The notes beneath the pieces are model-generated. The model saw only the letters and a program-made list of their open reading frames with translations. It was not told the DNA's origin and searched no databases. Both the position numbers and the translations under genes were made by a program. Of a stretch of 42,359 nucleotides of DNA, positions 41,154-42,359 are shown one piece after another. How positions within the stretch are numbered: position 1 is the first letter of the stretch; the number at the start of each line of letters is the position of its first letter. This DNA comes from Paracoccaceae bacterium (GTDB lineage: Bacteria; Pseudomonadota; Alphaproteobacteria; Rhodobacterales; Rhodobacteraceae), in NCBI GenBank assembly GCA_020447005.1, contig JAGRDO010000069.1:321-42679 (forward strand), read 5' to 3'.

Positions 41154-42359
41154 TCAGTGCGCGGTTGCCCCGGCACCATCCCCCTTGTCCGCCAGCGCGG
41201 CTTTCGCCGCGGCTTCCTCGGCGGCCTCATCCCATTCGATGGGCTCGGGCTGGCGCACGAGCGCTTGGGCCAGAACATCGCGGACATGGGCCACGGGGAT
41301 GATCTTCAGCCCCGACTTCACGTTATCGGGGATTTCCGGCAGGTCCTTGGCGTTTTCTTCCGGGATCAGCACGGTCTTGATGCCGCCCCTCAGCGCCGCC
41401 AGAAGCTTTTCCTTCAGCCCCCCGATGGCCAGCACATGGCCGCGCAACGTGACCTCGCCCGTCATGGCGATATCCTTGCGCACCGGGATCTGCGTCAGGA
41501 CCGACACGATCGAGGTGACCATCGCGACACCGGCCGAAGGGCCATCCTTGGGCGTCGCGCCTTCCGGGACGTGGACGTGGATGTCCATCGTCTCGAACTT
41601 GGTCGGCTTGACACCAAGCGCCGGGCTGATCGAGCGGACGAAGCTTGACGCCGCGTCGATGGATTCCTTCATCACATCGCCAAGCTTGCCGGTCGTCTTC
41701 ATCCGGCCCTTGCCCGGAAGCCGCAGCGCCTCGATCGACAGAAGATCGCCCCCGACCGAAGTCCAGGCCAGCCCGGTGACGACACCGATCTGATCTTCCT
41801 TCTCCGCAAGGCCATAGCGGAACTTCTTCACACCAAGGAAATCCTCGAGCGTGTCGGACGTGATGTCGACCTTCGCGCTGTCCTTGCGGATGATCCGCGT
41901 CAGGGCCTTGCGCGCCAGCTTCGAGATTTCGCGTTCGAGGTTCCGCACCCCCGCCTCGCGGGTATAGGTGCGGATCATTTCCTGCAAAGCCTCGTCGCTC
42001 AGCTTGAACTCACCCTTCTTCAGACCGTGGTTCTTGATCTGCTTCGGGATCAGGTGCTGCTTGGCGATCTCGCGCTTCTCGTCCTCGGTATAGCCCGCGA
42101 GCGAAATGATCTCCATCCGGTCCAGAAGCGGCCCGGGCATGTTGTAGCTGTTCGCCGTGGTCAGGAACATCACGTTCGAAAGGTCGTATTCGACCTCAAG
42201 ATAGTGATCCATGAACGTGTTGTTCTGTTCCGGATCGAGCACTTCAAGCATCGCCGAGGCCGGGTCGCCACGGAAATCCTGCCCCATCTTGTCAATCTCG
42301 TCCAAGAGGATGAGCGGGTTCGTGGTCTTGGCCTTTTTCAGCGCCTGGATGATCTTGCC
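41154..42359 (-). CDS. lon: ATP-dependent protease Lon, C-terminal part
   Basis: The last 401 residues of the ATP-dependent Lon protease, which degrades misfolded and regulatory proteins. The visible part begins in the AAA+ module at Walker B ([11 protein letters not shown]) and continues through the sensor-1 region [20 protein letters not shown]. It ends with the serine-lysine protease domain: catalytic Ser in [11 protein letters not shown] and Lys in [11 protein letters not shown]. The end is an acidic/Ala-rich tail. The N-terminal substrate-binding domain and Walker A are beyond the right edge. A strong terminator follows. Confidence 0.97.
   Translation of the reverse strand, partial: GKIIQALKKAKTTNPLILLDEIDKMGQDFRGDPASAMLEVLDPEQNNTFMDHYLEVEYDLSNVMFLTTANSYNMPGPLLDRMEIISLAGYTEDEKREIAKQHLIPKQIKNHGLKKGEFKLSDEALQEMIRTYTREAGVRNLEREISKLARKALTRIIRKDSAKVDITSDTLEDFLGVKKFRYGLAEKEDQIGVVTGLAWTSVGGDLLSIEALRLPGKGRMKTTGKLGDVMKESIDAASSFVRSISPALGVKPTKFETMDIHVHVPEGATPKDGPSAGVAMVTSIVSVLTQIPVRKDIAMTGEVTLRGHVLAIGGLKEKLLAALRGGIKTVLIPEENAKDLPEIPDNVKSGLKIIPVAHVRDVLAQALVRQPEPIEWDEAAEEAAAKAALADKGDGAGATAH

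Noticed and set aside
1-42359. CRISPR arrays, insertion sequences, prophage or integrase genes
   Set aside because: I saw no regularly spaced repeats, no transposase or integrase motifs and no phage structural genes in the window.

Overview
The window is a GC-rich, densely packed chromosomal segment of an alphaproteobacterium, most likely Rhodobacterales (Paracoccaceae/Roseobacteraceae type). The support is the gene order sdhCDA, yajC-secD-secF-Mth938-ccmABCDG, a single-domain ModE regulator beside modABC, edd-eda behind a LacI-type palindrome, an ScfR/PccR-like regulator, a Bpt-type aminoacyl-protein transferase, and high GC with strong third-position bias. I see no insertion sequence, phage gene, integrase, plasmid gene or CRISPR array. 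This is core chromosome with a few accessory operons.

Layout. 1-1998 (minus strand): the start of sdhA, then sdhD and sdhC, behind a twin-palindrome operator, with a VWA (DUF1194) protein upstream. 2139-7230 (plus): an amidase coupled to a ModE-type regulator, a Mo-box, the molybdate importer modABC and a CbiX-type chelatase. 7373-9031 (plus): a Na/Pi cotransporter with a TTG start and a Pho-box-like site. 9437-15698 (minus): one export and cytochrome-c superoperon (yajC, secD, secF, Mth938-like, ccmA, ccmB, ccmC, ccmD, ccmG). 15829-17582 (minus): an rRNA methyltransferase translationally coupled to a PIN-domain protein. 17777-20299 (plus): Entner-Doudoroff edd-eda. 20304-24099 (minus): glnE, a 95-residue orphan and a small membrane protein. 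24239-26259 (plus): YbaK, DUF2852, bpt. 26279-27079 (minus): SseB.

27381-30088 (plus): an ArsR regulator with three phased inverted repeats, an ArsP-like permease, and an NhaA-like antiporter. 30245-33355 (plus): a capsule-export ATPase, a KpsE-like chain-length/export protein and metal-type kdsA. 33363-34538 (minus): a YhiN/HI0933-type flavoprotein. 34636-34710: tRNA-Gln(UUG). 34881-36864 (plus): a DapA-family lyase and a Ser/Cys-type proline-racemase-family enzyme, together resembling hydroxyproline catabolism. 36948-37034 (minus): tRNA-Leu(GAG). A 26-codon membrane microprotein lies at 37182-37262 (minus), divergent from lipB across a perfect 14-bp palindrome. 37402-39381 (plus): lipB, aroQ and an HpaI-family aldolase. 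39468-42359 (minus): the ScfR/PccR-type regulator, a small secreted protein, and the C-terminal half of lon with a clear terminator.

How it fits together. Most of the window is central metabolism and envelope biogenesis: TCA/respiration, the ED pathway, Sec export plus cytochrome c maturation, lipoate, shikimate and glutamine synthetase control. The least-described material is regulatory or very small: the phased ArsR operator array, the antisense-oriented Pho-box, the operator-flanked microprotein next to lipB, a 40-codon ORF followed at once by a terminator, and the methyltransferase-PIN pair. I found no obviously new multi-gene defence or biosynthetic system. The ArsR-permease unit and the small proteins are the best leads.
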